DNA from: an uncultured Clostridia bacterium | Lineage (GTDB): Bacteria; Bacillota; Clostridia; TANB77; UBA1234 | Assembly (NCBI GenBank): GCA_934132775.1 | Contig: CAKPAA010000007.1 | Coordinates: 27,894 to 91,893, forward strand | DNA length: 64,000 bases | Direction of reading: 5' to 3' | Shown here: positions 44,870 through 53,364 of the stretch, in pieces | Layout: each line of letters begins with the position of its first letter | How positions within the stretch are numbered: the stretch's first letter is position 1 | Position numbers and translations under genes: made by a program | The notes under the pieces: model-generated | Database searches by the model: none | What the model was told of the DNA's origin: nothing | Seen by the model: only the letters and a program-made list of their open reading frames with translations

Positions 44870-44900
44870 TTTAGTTTGTACTACTTCAAATATATTAGGA
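44870..44900 (-). promoter_or_regulatory. Hairpin covering the sipL ribosome binding site
   Basis: Perfect 9-bp arms TCCTAATAT/ATATTAGGA (44900-44892 and 44878-44870) put half of the AGGAGG (44873-44868) into the stem, so translation may be damped until the stem opens. Confidence 0.45.
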
Positions 44901-44947
44901 GAGATTAAAATTTAGAACAAGCAAGATGAAATTTTGATATATACAAC

Positions 44948-44974
44948 AAAAGAGAACCATTTCTAGTTCTCTTT
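44948..44974 (-). terminator. veg terminator
   Basis: AAAGAGAACTA pairs with TGGTTCTCTTTT on the minus strand, directly overlapping the sequence after the veg stop at 44973. The T-tract is short (TTTTGTTG). Confidence 0.5.
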
Positions 44975-45257
44975 AAAGATTCGTTTTCGGAGTTGCAGTA
45001 TCAAGTATTGAACTGAAACCTTCACTACCTTCAATATTTAACTCTACTGATTTTGTTAATACATCTGTGTAACTGTATGTAACATTTCTTTGACTGTCAT
45101 CCATCTTTACTACAAATATATTGGGATAAGTGTTAACAAGGGTGCCCTCTTTTTCAAAGCTTTTATTTCTTCCAAGACTTCCACGAAGTAGTACTTTTTG
45201 ACCAACACAATCTTCTATATTTTTCTTTACCTCATTTATATTGCTTTTTTCAATCAC
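44973..45257 (-). CDS. veg: Veg family protein
   Basis: A 94-residue protein of the Veg family (SH3-like fold), linked in Bacillus subtilis to biofilm matrix gene expression and germination. The core KVLLRGSLGRNKSFEKEGTL and TYPNIFVVKMD is diagnostic. I use GTG 45257, 5 bases after GAGGGGTGG, because the upstream in-frame region shows no coding character. It precedes sipL and yunB on the same strand with 123 bp between. Confidence 0.85.
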   Translation of the reverse strand: MIEKSNINEVKKNIEDCVGQKVLLRGSLGRNKSFEKEGTLVNTYPNIFVVKMDDSQRNVTYSYTDVLTKSVELNIEGSEGFSSILDTATPKTNL

Positions 45258-45390
45258 AATAACCACCCCTCTTGTTTCTTCTGTATGCTCCAAGTATAGC
45301 ACAATTTGGTAGTAATGTCAAAACATAAATTTAGCATTTAAAGCTACTCTCGCAAGGATTTGAAAGCTCAGTTATGTAAAGAAAACATAA

Positions 45391-48222
45391 TCAGTCTTTA
45401 TTCAAATATTTCTTTAAAAATTTTCCTGTGTATGAGCCTTCAACCTTAGCAACTTCTTCTGGTGTTCCTTGGGCTATAATCTGTCCTCCATTTACTCCTC
45501 CCCCGGGTCCCAAGTCTATTATATGGTCTGCAATTTTTATTATGTCTAAGTTATGCTCGATTATTAACATACTATTTCCAGCATCAACAAGTCTATCAAG
45601 TATTTCTATAAGCTTGTGAATGTCTGCTATATGTAGACCTGTTGTTGGCTCGTCCAAAATATACATTGTTTTTCCAGTAGATTTTTTGCATAACTCGTTT
45701 GCAAGTTTTACTCTTTGTGCCTCGCCGCCAGACAAAGTTGTTGAAGATTGTCCTAATTTTATATATCCTAGTCCCACATCATACAATGTTTGAATTTTAT
45801 TTTTTATTTTAGGAACGTTAGTGAAGAAATCTAATGCTTCTTCAACAGTCATATTTAGCACATCATATATATTCTTTCCCTTGTATTTTACTTCGAGAGT
45901 TTCTCTATTATACCTCTTTCCACCACAAACATCACAAGGCACATAAACATCAGATAAAAAGTGCATTTCGATTTTTACAATACCCTCGCCCTCGCACGAT
46001 TCGCATCTTCCACCTGCCACATTAAAGCTAAATCTTCCCTTTGAATATCCCCTCATTTTAGCTTCATTTGTCTCTGCAAATAAATCTCTTATCAAGTCAA
46101 AAACACCTATATATGTTGCTGGATTTGAACGAGGCGTTCTACCTATTGGTGATTGGTCTATTGCTATTACTTTATCTAAATTTTCTATTCCTTTTATTTC
46201 TTTATACTTTCCTTGTTTTAGATTTGCTCTATTCAAATCATTTGCAAGCTTTTTATATAAAACTCCATTTATAAGTGAAGATTTTCCTGAACCTGAAACA
46301 CCAGTTATTGCAACCATTTTGCCAAGTGGTATTTTTACATTTATATTTTTCAAATTATTTTCGGCAGCACCAATTACTTCAAGATATTTCTTATTTCCTT
46401 TTCTACGTTTTGCTGGAACTGGGATTTTAAGTTCACCACTTAAATATTTTCCTGTTATTGAATTTGGATTTTTCTTTAATTCTTCTGCTGTTCCTTCTGC
46501 TACAACATTTCCACCGTGCACACCAGCGCCCGGTCCTATATCTATTATGTGGTCTGCTGCATACATAGTATCTTCATCATGTTCAACAACTATCAATGTG
46601 TTTCCTAAATCTCTTAGTTTCTTTAATGTCGCAATTAACTTTTCATTGTCTCTCTGGTGTAGACCAATACTAGGTTCGTCAAGTATATACAAAACTCCCA
46701 TAAGTCCAGAACCAATTTGTGTTGCTAATCTAATTCTTTGCGCCTCTCCACCAGATAATGTACCTGCATTTCTTGAAAGTGTTAAATATTCCAAGCCAAC
46801 ATCAATTAAAAACTGTAGTCTAGCATTTAATTCTTTTATAATTTGTTGTGCAATAATCTTTTCTTTCTCAGTTAGTTTTAATTTTTCAATAAATTTCTTT
46901 ATTTCCGTAACAGACATCGAAGTTAATTCATATATATTTTTACCTCCGACAGTTACAGAAAGTGCAGATTTATTAAGTCTTGCTCCGTTGCACTCATAGC
47001 AATGAGATTCAGTCATATACATCTCATAAAATTCACGCATACCATTTGAAGAAGTCTCTCTATATCTTCTTTCCATAGTGTTCATAACGCCCTCAAAAGG
47101 TGCTGTGAAATTTCTTACTCCCGTAGAGCTTTCGTATCTAAAATCAATTTTTTCGTCGCCAGTTCCATACAAAACTTTTTCCATAAAATCTCTTGGCAAA
47201 TCTTTAATTGGTTTTGAAACATCAACGTGATAATGTTCTCCCAATGCCTTTAAATACATAACTCCCATATTATTCTCTTTTGACTGATTCCAGCCCATTC
47301 CTTTTAGTCCACCATCAAGAAGTGAGATATTTTTATCTGGCACTATTAAATCCTCATCCATTTTTAACAAAACACCTAAACCACTACAAGTTGGACAAGC
47401 GCCAAATGGATTATTAAATGAGAATAATCTTGGTGATAAATCTTCAATACTAATATTGCAGTCAGGACAAGAATAGTTTTGTGAAAATAATATTTCTTTT
47501 CCATCAATAATGTCTATTAAAACTAGTTTGTTAGCATGTTTTAGAGCTGTTTCAACTGAATCACTAATTCTATTTCTAGCACTTTCTTTAACAACAATTC
47601 TATCAACTACAATTTCAATGCTGTGTTTCTTAGTTTTACTAATTTGTATTTCATCCTCACTTAAATCGTATATTGTTCCATCAACTCTTACTCTAACAAA
47701 ACCATCTTTTTTAGCATCTTCTAATAGCTTTGTATACTCACCTTTTTTCCCTCTAACAACAGGTGCAAGTACTTGAATTTTAGTGCCTTCTCCCAAAGCC
47801 ATTATTGCATCTATTATTTGGTCAATTGATTGTTGCTTTATCTCTTTGCCACATTTAGGGCAATGTGGAATACCAATTCTAGCATACATAAGTCTTAAAT
47901 AGTCATAAATCTCAGTTACAGTTCCAACTGTTGAACGTGGATTTTTTGAAGTCGTTTTTTGGTCAATCGATATTGCAGGTGATAATCCTTCAATATAGTC
48001 AACATCTGGTTTTTCCATTATTCCCAAGAATTGTCTTGCATATGAAGATAAACTTTCAACGTATCTACGTTGTCCCTCAGCATAAATTGTGTCAAATGCA
48101 AGTGACGACTTTCCTGAACCACTAAGTCCAGTGACAACAACTAGCTTGTCCCTAGGTATCTTCACATTTATATTTTTTAAGTTATTAACTCTTGCTCCCT
48201 TTATCTCTATATAGTCTAACAT
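45391..48222 (-). CDS. uvrA: Excinuclease ABC subunit A
   Basis: A 943-residue damage-recognition ATPase of nucleotide excision repair. Two ABC modules are complete: [14 protein letters not shown] with [14 protein letters not shown] and [11 protein letters not shown], then [14 protein letters not shown] with [16 protein letters not shown] and [11 protein letters not shown]. Zinc modules CPKC...CPDC and CPTCSG, then [16 protein letters not shown] with CDVCGGKRY, are intact. Its upstream promoter carries a LexA-like box. uvrB is not in the window. Confidence 0.99.
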   Translation of the reverse strand: MLDYIEIKGARVNNLKNINVKIPRDKLVVVTGLSGSGKSSLAFDTIYAEGQRRYVESLSSYARQFLGIMEKPDVDYIEGLSPAISIDQKTTSKNPRSTVGTVTEIYDYLRLMYARIGIPHCPKCGKEIKQQSIDQIIDAIMALGEGTKIQVLAPVVRGKKGEYTKLLEDAKKDGFVRVRVDGTIYDLSEDEIQISKTKKHSIEIVVDRIVVKESARNRISDSVETALKHANKLVLIDIIDGKEILFSQNYSCPDCNISIEDLSPRLFSFNNPFGACPTCSGLGVLLKMDEDLIVPDKNISLLDGGLKGMGWNQSKENNMGVMYLKALGEHYHVDVSKPIKDLPRDFMEKVLYGTGDEKIDFRYESSTGVRNFTAPFEGVMNTMERRYRETSSNGMREFYEMYMTESHCYECNGARLNKSALSVTVGGKNIYELTSMSVTEIKKFIEKLKLTEKEKIIAQQIIKELNARLQFLIDVGLEYLTLSRNAGTLSGGEAQRIRLATQIGSGLMGVLYILDEPSIGLHQRDNEKLIATLKKLRDLGNTLIVVEHDEDTMYAADHIIDIGPGAGVHGGNVVAEGTAEELKKNPNSITGKYLSGELKIPVPAKRRKGNKKYLEVIGAAENNLKNINVKIPLGKMVAITGVSGSGKSSLINGVLYKKLANDLNRANLKQGKYKEIKGIENLDKVIAIDQSPIGRTPRSNPATYIGVFDLIRDLFAETNEAKMRGYSKGRFSFNVAGGRCESCEGEGIVKIEMHFLSDVYVPCDVCGGKRYNRETLEVKYKGKNIYDVLNMTVEEALDFFTNVPKIKNKIQTLYDVGLGYIKLGQSSTTLSGGEAQRVKLANELCKKSTGKTMYILDEPTTGLHIADIHKLIEILDRLVDAGNSMLIIEHNLDIIKIADHIIDLGPGGGVNGGQIIAQGTPEEVAKVEGSYTGKFLKKYLNKD

Positions 48223-48264
48223 AAGTCCCCTCCACTTCTGTATTTACATACAAACTCAGACTAT

Positions 48265-48293
48265 ATTGTAACATACGTTCGCATTTTTTTCAA
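48265..48293 (-). promoter_or_regulatory. uvrA promoter with LexA (SOS) box
   Basis: TTGAAA (48293-48288) and TACAAT (48270-48265) with 17 bp between. Inside and overlapping the -10 is CGAACGTATGTTAC (48281-48268), which matches the Gram-positive LexA consensus CGAAC-N4-GTTCG at 8 of the 10 conserved bases. SOS control of uvrA is the family norm. Confidence 0.7.
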
Positions 48294-48479
48294 CAACGAA
48301 ACTCAAAAACTATTTTCCGATTTGAGAGAAACCAAAAATATTCAATTTTTCGGTATTAAATTTTTAAAAAATTTTCTATTAAAAATGTAAAATCTCTTGT
48401 ATAAGTCAAAATTTTTATACAATATGAAGATAAAAAACTCTGCAACTTTGTTACAAATTGTTATCTTTTTTTGTTGCAC

Positions 48480-48523
48480 AAAAAAATTGAGGCATAAAAT
48501 TTTCTCAAATTTTATACCTCAAT
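48480..48523 (-). terminator. Terminator of the rpmG...rplL operon
   Basis: A 17-bp stem with one G-U pair (arms 48507-48523 and 48486-48502, 4-base loop) followed by seven Ts on the minus strand, 36 bases after the rplL stop. Confidence 0.88.
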
Positions 48524-48558
48524 ATAATTTTACTTTTTATAAAAATTATTAGTTAAAA

Positions 48559-48927
48559 CTAAGCAAGTTCAACTGTTGCTCCAGCTTCTTCTAATTTAGC
48601 TTTTAAAGCTTCTGCATCAGCTTTTGGTGCATTCTCTTTAACTGTCTTAGGAGCTCCATCAACTAAGTCTTTAGCTTCTTTTAATCCTAAACCAGTAGCT
48701 TCTCTAACTACTTTGATAACTGCTAATTTTGTAGCTCCAGCGTCTTTTAATACAACATTGAATTCTGTTTTTTCTTCAGCAGCTGCTGCTCCTGCAGCTG
48801 GTGCTGCTACAACTGCTGCTGCAGCTGCAGATACTCCAAATTTGTCTTCAATTGCTTTAACTAAATCAGCTAATTCTAAAACTGTAAGTTTTTCGATTTC
48901 AGCTATTAAATTTTCGATTTTTTCCAT
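48559..48927 (-). CDS. rplL: 50S ribosomal protein L7/L12
   Basis: 122 residues with the dimerisation helix ([24 protein letters not shown]), the Ala-rich hinge and the C-terminal factor-binding domain ([22 protein letters not shown]). ATG 48927 is behind AAGGAG; the frame extends 17 codons upstream without a site. It is the last gene of the operon. Confidence 0.99.
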   Translation of the reverse strand: MEKIENLIAEIEKLTVLELADLVKAIEDKFGVSAAAAAVVAAPAAGAAAAEEKTEFNVVLKDAGATKLAVIKVVREATGLGLKEAKDLVDGAPKTVKENAPKADAEALKAKLEEAGATVELA

Positions 48928-49107
48928 TTTAAATTTCTCCTTTATATTTATTTTATGTTTTCTGGCACATAAAGCCATTATAATTAAATTTTACTGAGAG
49001 TAGCTCATAACTTTTATATATCTTTCGTTTTTCGATTAAAATAATCAAAATAAAGACTATATTGAACTAATCAATTTAAGATTCATACACGGCAAAGTTT
49101 ATAACAA

Positions 49108-49614
49108 TTAACCTTGTGCAGATTCTTTTTGTTCTCTAACTTGATCAAGTACAACTGCAACATTTCTAATGTTAGCAAGCAATACTGTAGCAAGTTGTGT
49201 AAGTAACATTTCTTTTGATGGTAATTTAGCAAGTTTGATAACTTCTTCAGCATCAATAACTTTTCCATCCATTATTCCACCTTTAATTTTGTAAAATTCT
49301 GTGTCTTTAGCATAATCATACAAAACTTTAGCTGGTGTTACGTAATCTTCGTAACTAAATGTAACTGCTGTTGGTCCTTCTAATAATTTAGAAATTTCTT
49401 CAACATCTGTTCCTTTAACAGCAAATTTCAATGTTGAGTTTTTAGCAACTAAATACTCAGAATCAGTTTTTCTTAATTCTGCTCTAATCTTTGTAATGTC
49501 TTCAACGTTAATTCCTCTGTAATCAGTTAAAATAACTAATTTTGATTTGCTGAATTTTTCTTTAAGTGCTTCTGCATCACTTTGTTTTTTAGCAAGTACT
49601 TTTGCGTTTGGCAT
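49108..49614 (-). CDS. rplJ: 50S ribosomal protein L10
   Basis: 168 residues, with LAKKQSDAEALKEKFSKSKL, LTDYRGINVEDITKIR and KNSTLKFAVKGT. ATG 49614 is behind GGAGGTG, so the 24 upstream codons are leader. Translation is controlled by the L10 leader at 49645-49741. Confidence 0.98.
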   Translation of the reverse strand: MPNAKVLAKKQSDAEALKEKFSKSKLVILTDYRGINVEDITKIRAELRKTDSEYLVAKNSTLKFAVKGTDVEEISKLLEGPTAVTFSYEDYVTPAKVLYDYAKDTEFYKIKGGIMDGKVIDAEEVIKLAKLPSKEMLLTQLATVLLANIRNVAVVLDQVREQKESAQG

Positions 49615-49644
49615 TACTACACCTCCTTTTAATAAAAAATCTGA

Positions 49645-49741
49645 CATACTACCGAAGTAAATATGCCAGATCATAAATCCGTTCATTTACCTCGGTAGGA
49701 ATCTTTTACATACTTAATGTATAACCCACTGTCTTTGGCTA
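49645..49741 (-). promoter_or_regulatory. Ribosomal protein L10 leader RNA
   Basis: On the minus strand AGCCAAAGACAGTGGGT (49740-49724) is the conserved kink-turn region, and CTACCGAGGTAAAT (49698-49685) pairs with ATTTACTTCGGTAG (49662-49649). The L10-(L7/L12)4 complex binds this leader to repress rplJ-rplL. Confidence 0.8.
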
Positions 49742-49760
49742 TATATAAATAAATTAAACT

Positions 49761-50441
49761 CTACGCTCTAACTTGAACACCAGGTCCCATTGTGCTAGAA
49801 ACTGACATTCCTTTGATATATTGACCTTTAGCTGCAGCTGGTTTAGCTTTAACTATTGCATCATATAAAGTTGTAAAGTTTTCAACAAGCTTATCTGCTC
49901 CGAAAGATATTTTACCAATTGGGCAGTGAATAATGTTATTCTTATCCAATCTATATTCTATCTTACCAGCTTTGATTTCGCTAACTGCCTTAGCAACATC
50001 CATAGTAACTGTTCCTGATTTTGGGTTTGGCATTAAACCTTTTGGTCCTAATACTTTACCTAATCTACCAATAATACCCATCATATCTGGTGTAGCTACG
50101 ATAACATCATAATCAAACCAGTTTTCTTTTTCGATTCTTGGTATTAAATCTTCTGCTCCTACGAAATCTGCACCTGCAGCTTCAGCTTCTTTAGCCTTAT
50201 CACCTTTTGCAAAAACTAAAACTCTTTGAGTTTTACCTGTTCCGTGTGGTAATACTATAACACCTCTAACTTGTTGATCAGCGTGTTTTGAATCAACACC
50301 TAATCTGAAGTGTGCTTCAACTGTTTCATCGAATTTTGCTTTTGGCATCTTTTCGATTAAATCAAATGCTGTTTTAAGGTCATATGAAACGCCTTTTTCA
50401 ATAAGCTTTGCACTCTCTTGATATCTTTTTCCTCTTTTCAT
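49761..50441 (-). CDS. rplA: 50S ribosomal protein L1
   Basis: 226 residues, with [53 protein letters not shown] and TMGPGVQV at the end. It is 60 bp downstream of rplK; AGGAGG before the ATG. Confidence 0.99.
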   Translation of the reverse strand: MKRGKRYQESAKLIEKGVSYDLKTAFDLIEKMPKAKFDETVEAHFRLGVDSKHADQQVRGVIVLPHGTGKTQRVLVFAKGDKAKEAEAAGADFVGAEDLIPRIEKENWFDYDVIVATPDMMGIIGRLGKVLGPKGLMPNPKSGTVTMDVAKAVSEIKAGKIEYRLDKNNIIHCPIGKISFGADKLVENFTTLYDAIVKAKPAAAKGQYIKGMSVSSTMGPGVQVRA

Positions 50442-50501
50442 TTTTTCCTCCTTTGGTTCAAACGAGATTTTTTACATCTCTCCCATAATTAAAATCTTGG
50501 A

Positions 50502-50930
50502 CTAGTCTTCTACAACTATTCCCATACTTCTAGCTGTACCTTTAACCATACTTGTTGCAGCTTCTAAGCTTGCAGCATTTAGGTCTTGCATTTTTGTCTT
50601 TGCAATTTCTTCAGCTGTTGCAGATGTTATTTTAGCAACTTTATCTTTATTAGGTTTTGCTGAACCTTTTTCGATTTTAGCAGCTTTTAACAATAAGTCA
50701 GCAACTGGTGGAACTTTAGTAATAAAGCTAAAAGATTTGTCTTGATATACTGTGATAACAACTGGGATTGTCATTCCAGGTTGATCTGCAGTTTTATCAT
50801 TAAACTCTTTTACGAATTGCATAATGTTGATACCACTTGAACCTAAAGCTGGTCCTACTGGTGGTGCTGGTGTTGCCTTTCCTGCTGGTATTTGCAATTT
50901 TATAACGTTAGTAACTTTCTTTTCTGCCAT
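50502..50930 (-). CDS. rplK: 50S ribosomal protein L11
   Basis: 142 residues with [21 protein letters not shown] at the N-terminus and the rRNA-binding C-terminal domain ([12 protein letters not shown]). It directly follows nusG (17 bp). Confidence 0.99.
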   Translation of the reverse strand: MAEKKVTNVIKLQIPAGKATPAPPVGPALGSSGINIMQFVKEFNDKTADQPGMTIPVVITVYQDKSFSFITKVPPVADLLLKAAKIEKGSAKPNKDKVAKITSATAEEIAKTKMQDLNAASLEAATSMVKGTARSMGIVVED

Positions 50931-50947
50931 TTTTTACACCTCCTAAA

Positions 50948-51487
50948 TTACATTTTCTGTATTTGTGAAAATTCTAGTTCTACTGGAGTTTCCCTACCAA
51001 ACATAGAAACTAAAACTCTTACTTTCTCTTTTTCCATATTTATTTCTTCTACAACGCCAACAAAACTTTCTAATGGACCTGAGACAATTTTAACAGTATC
51101 TCCAACCTCATAGTCAACGTTTACTGGCACTTTTTCGAAGCCCATATTTCTAATTTCTTCATCTGTAAGTGGAACTGGCTTTCCTCCTGCTCCAACGAAA
51201 CCTGTAACACCTCTTACATTTCTAACAACGTACCAAGACTCTTCTGTTAAAATCATCTTAATTAGCACGTAGCCAGGAAATACTTTTTTTAAAGTTGTTT
51301 TCTTTTTATCGTCTTTTATTTCAATTTGTTCTTCAAGAGGAACAATTACTTCTTGAACAAGATGTTGCATATCTCTGTTTTCTACAGCCTTTTCCAAAGT
51401 ATCTTTTACTTTATTTTCGTAACCTGAATATGTATGTACCACATACCATCTAGCTACTTCTGTATTATTTGTGTTATCTTGAGGCAC
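50948..51487 (-). CDS. nusG: Transcription termination/antitermination factor NusG
   Basis: A 179-residue elongation factor. The NGN domain (RWYVVHTYSGYENKVKDTL, KVFPGYVLIKM, WYVVRNVRGVTGFVG) and KOW domain (VGDTVKIVSGPLESFVG) are complete. The start is GTG 51487, 7 bases after AAAGGAGG; the ATG 7 codons upstream would place that site within the gene. Between secE and rplK. Confidence 0.97.
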   Translation of the reverse strand: MPQDNTNNTEVARWYVVHTYSGYENKVKDTLEKAVENRDMQHLVQEVIVPLEEQIEIKDDKKKTTLKKVFPGYVLIKMILTEESWYVVRNVRGVTGFVGAGGKPVPLTDEEIRNMGFEKVPVNVDYEVGDTVKIVSGPLESFVGVVEEINMEKEKVRVLVSMFGRETPVELEFSQIQKM

Positions 51488-51550
51488 TGATATTCCTCCT
51501 TTATTCATTTTTTCAACTACTGAAACTTTTTAAATCATAACTGCAAAAAA

Positions 51551-51871
51551 CTATTCAGTGATTTTACCACTGATGTTCTCGCCACTTACATCTCCACTTA
51601 AACTTTCGTCTATTAGCTCACCGCTTACGTCTCCACTAACATTTTGTTCAATCTTAGTGTCTTTTCCAAGTATTAAGCCGTACCAACGATCACTCAAGAA
51701 ATTAAAGAAAAGATTTAAAACGATTAGTATTGCTGAAATCAATAAAACAAATGCTATTGTAACAAACGTGGCTTTTACAGTTTGTTTACCCGTAGGCCAA
51801 ATTACTCTTTTTAATTCTGCCTTCATATTTTGAAAAAAGCTTCCTTTAACTTTTTTATCTTCATTTTGCAT
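51551..51871 (-). CDS. secE: Preprotein translocase subunit SecE with acidic Ser/Gly tail
   Basis: 106 residues. The SecE core is normal: KGSFFQNMKAELKRVIWPTGKQTVKATF, then one membrane helix (about 36-58). After about residue 70 there is a C-terminal extension in which SGDVSGE occurs twice, a low-complexity acidic tail not found in the 59-residue Bacillus subtilis SecE. It would lie outside the membrane. Its role is unknown. Between rpmG and nusG. Confidence 0.95.
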   Translation of the reverse strand: MQNEDKKVKGSFFQNMKAELKRVIWPTGKQTVKATFVTIAFVLLISAILIVLNLFFNFLSDRWYGLILGKDTKIEQNVSGDVSGELIDESLSGDVSGENISGKITE

Positions 51872-51901
51872 ATCAATTCACACCTTTATACTAATATTAT
51901 C

Positions 51902-52051
51902 TTATTTTGTTTCTTTGTGTTCTGTATGTTTTTTGCAGAATTTACAATACTTTTTCATTTCAATTCTATCTGGGTCATTCTTTTTGTTCTTCTTTGTATC
52001 GTAATTTCTTTGTTTGCATTCTGTGCACGCTAAAGTTATTTTATCTCTCAT
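51902..52051 (-). CDS. rpmG: 50S ribosomal protein L33
   Basis: A 49-residue ribosomal protein beginning [19 protein letters not shown] and ending [17 protein letters not shown]. The two CxxC pairs are intact, so this is the zinc-containing C+ type. It was located by reading the minus strand directly. First gene of rpmG-secE-nusG-rplK-rplA-rplJ-rplL. Confidence 0.97.
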   Translation of the reverse strand: MRDKITLACTECKQRNYDTKKNKKNDPDRIEMKKYCKFCKKHTEHKETK

Positions 52052-52125
52052 CTCATTCTTCCCCTTCCGCTACATTGTTCGCATATTTGTTCAAAAAAAA
52101 AGAACCTTCTGCGGTTTGCTAGCTC

Positions 52126-52154
52126 ATTCTACCACGTTAGTCCTTTTTTGTCAA
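52126..52154 (-). promoter_or_regulatory. Promoter of the rpmG-secE-nusG-ribosomal operon
   Basis: TTGACA at 52154-52149 and TAGAAT at 52131-52126 with 17 bp between. It lies 5 bp from the right-hand-reading end of the 25-bp direct repeat and inside the last codons of the as-sequenced 52137-52571 ORF, which argues that those codons are not genuine. Confidence 0.75.
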
Positions 52155-52158
52155 TACC

Positions 52159-52183
52159 TTTTGCAATATTTGCGTTTGTATTA
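52159..52183. repeat. 25-bp direct repeat, copy 1 (island boundary)
   Basis: Identical over 25 bases to 54803-54827, with core TTGCAATATTTGCGTTTG. It lies 5 bp from the -35 of the rpmG promoter. Confidence 0.85.
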
Positions 52184-52202
52184 TGTATAAACATTTAAAC
52201 AT

Positions 52203-52229
52203 AAAAAAACAGCCCACAATTGTGAACTG
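52203..52229 (-). terminator. Terminator inside the as-sequenced 52137-52571 ORF
   Basis: CAGTTCACA/TGTGGGCTG palindrome (52229-52210) with G-U pairs and seven Ts on the minus strand, 26 bases after the inferred stop at 52255. Confidence 0.75.
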
Positions 52230-52695
52230 AAAAGCAAGCTTTTTTTGACCATCCCTACTCAAACACCTTACTCGTGATACGCTGTGCAACATCGATGGAT
52301 TAAAATACTCCCAAGAATCGTAGAAGCTACTTACTCTATCTGCTAACTGTTCAAAGTCGTTAACTTGAATATCCGCCATTTCAAGTAGCACTTCTTTTAA
52401 TAACCATTCTTTTTCACTGCCTAATAAATAAGATGGAATTACGCCTGTTTCATATACTCTAAATGCTTCTTCTCTTATAGAATCATATAGAGCATCTTTT
52501 TCAGCTTCCATCTCTGCAACTTCTCTTCTAGCATCTTCCATAGTAAGTCTTTTTCTGCTACTTTCCTTCATAACGGCCACTCCTTCATTAAATAGATTAG
52601 GACTATCATTACCGCAGCATTATGTAAATAATATACCATAAGCACTTGTAAATGTCAATTTGTGGCAGTTTTGCAGCATTACGGTTCACATAATG

Positions 52696-52724
52696 TTGAC
52701 TTTTCCTCTAAAATATGATAAAAT
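52696..52724 (+). promoter_or_regulatory. Promoter of the GC-rich orphan gene 1
   Basis: TTGACT at 52696-52701 and TAAAAT at 52719-52724 with 17 bp between; a leader of about 85 nt follows, A+T-rich to about 52770, then GC-rich. Confidence 0.7.
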
Positions 52725-52814
52725 ATATATAGTCACTGATGTTGTGACATTTTTCTGACACGCTGTGTTGGGAAAAAACAAAATCGGTGTTACACACCAA
52801 GAAAGGAGTTCACT

Positions 52815-53309
52815 ATGCGCAGCATTCTGAACAAAGTCACCCATTTCTATCGTAACCTCTCCAACGCTTCCAAAATCCGGTCTGCTTACAAAAAGAAGCA
52901 CACCGTACGGAAACGACTGGAGAACATCAACATCGGCATCATTGTCTGCCTGTACGTATTTGTCCTCGCTTTGATAGCGATGCTGGTATGTCCTGAAGCG
53001 TTCAATGGAGCCGAAAAGCTCGGTTGCATGACAATTGCTTGTCTTGCCATCTGGCTGCATGGTTATCGCCGTGCTATCGCCTTTGGACAGACAAACCGTC
53101 AAGCCTATATTGCGAATACTCGCACGGCTTTCAGGCGGATTTGCCGTGGACTGGGTCTACTCTTGCTCGTGCTGGCGGTCATAATCACCGTTCTGATGGT
53201 TGTGGCTCAAAAGTACACCGATGTGTTTCCCCCTCTCAAGGGGATTGCCGATTGCATTATCGCTCGACTGAACGAGATGCTCAACAATCTCTTGGCTAAA
53301 ATGAGCTAA
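52815..53309 (+). CDS. GC-rich orphan gene 1: small two-helix membrane protein
   Basis: 164 residues, function unknown. The N-terminal 35 residues are basic (FYRNLSNASKIRSAYKKKH); two membrane helices lie at about 40-60 (IGIIVCLYVFVLALIAMLV) and 112-132 (LGLLLLVLAVIITVLMVVA), with a basic, Arg-rich loop between and an amphipathic Leu-rich end. Codon use (CTG, CGC, ATC, GCC) and GC content near one half differ sharply from neighbours near one third, and it is on the opposite strand. AAAGGAG precedes the ATG; promoter and terminator are its own. This is a likely transferred gene. Similar in style to the gene at 63301-63825, without clear homology. Confidence 0.75.
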   Translation: MRSILNKVTHFYRNLSNASKIRSAYKKKHTVRKRLENINIGIIVCLYVFVLALIAMLVCPEAFNGAEKLGCMTIACLAIWLHGYRRAIAFGQTNRQAYIANTRTAFRRICRGLGLLLLVLAVIITVLMVVAQKYTDVFPPLKGIADCIIARLNEMLNNLLAKMS

Positions 53310-53319
53310 GAGAAACCGC

Positions 53320-53346
53320 AAAGGCTGCACCAAAAGTGCAGCCTTT
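53320..53346 (+). terminator. Terminator of GC-rich orphan gene 1
   Basis: 11-bp perfect stem AAAGGCTGCAC/GTGCAGCCTTT with a 5-base loop and GTTTCG after it, 11 bases after the stop. Confidence 0.8.
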
Positions 53347-53364
53347 GTTTCGTATTTATTATAA

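Larger units (their letters stand above)
52137..52571 (-). pseudogene. Small charged helical protein, 3' end apparently frameshifted
   Basis: The ATG at 52571 (AAGGAG, 8 bases upstream) opens a charged helical protein (RLTMEDARREVAEMEAEKDALY) that I cannot assign. As sequenced, the ORF runs to 52137 straight through a terminator and the rpmG promoter. If one base is restored near AATCCATCG (about 52300), the frame instead reads NPIDVAQRITSKVFE and stops at 52255, 26 bases before the terminator; the span 52571-52255 is one base short of a multiple of three. So the natural product is probably about 105 residues. Part of the repeat-flanked island. Confidence 0.6.

Noticed and set aside
52063..52137. 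tRNA-like remnant upstream of rpmG
   Set aside because: The AACC/GGTT stem with nine Ts is too small for a tRNA and fits a leader hairpin at most.
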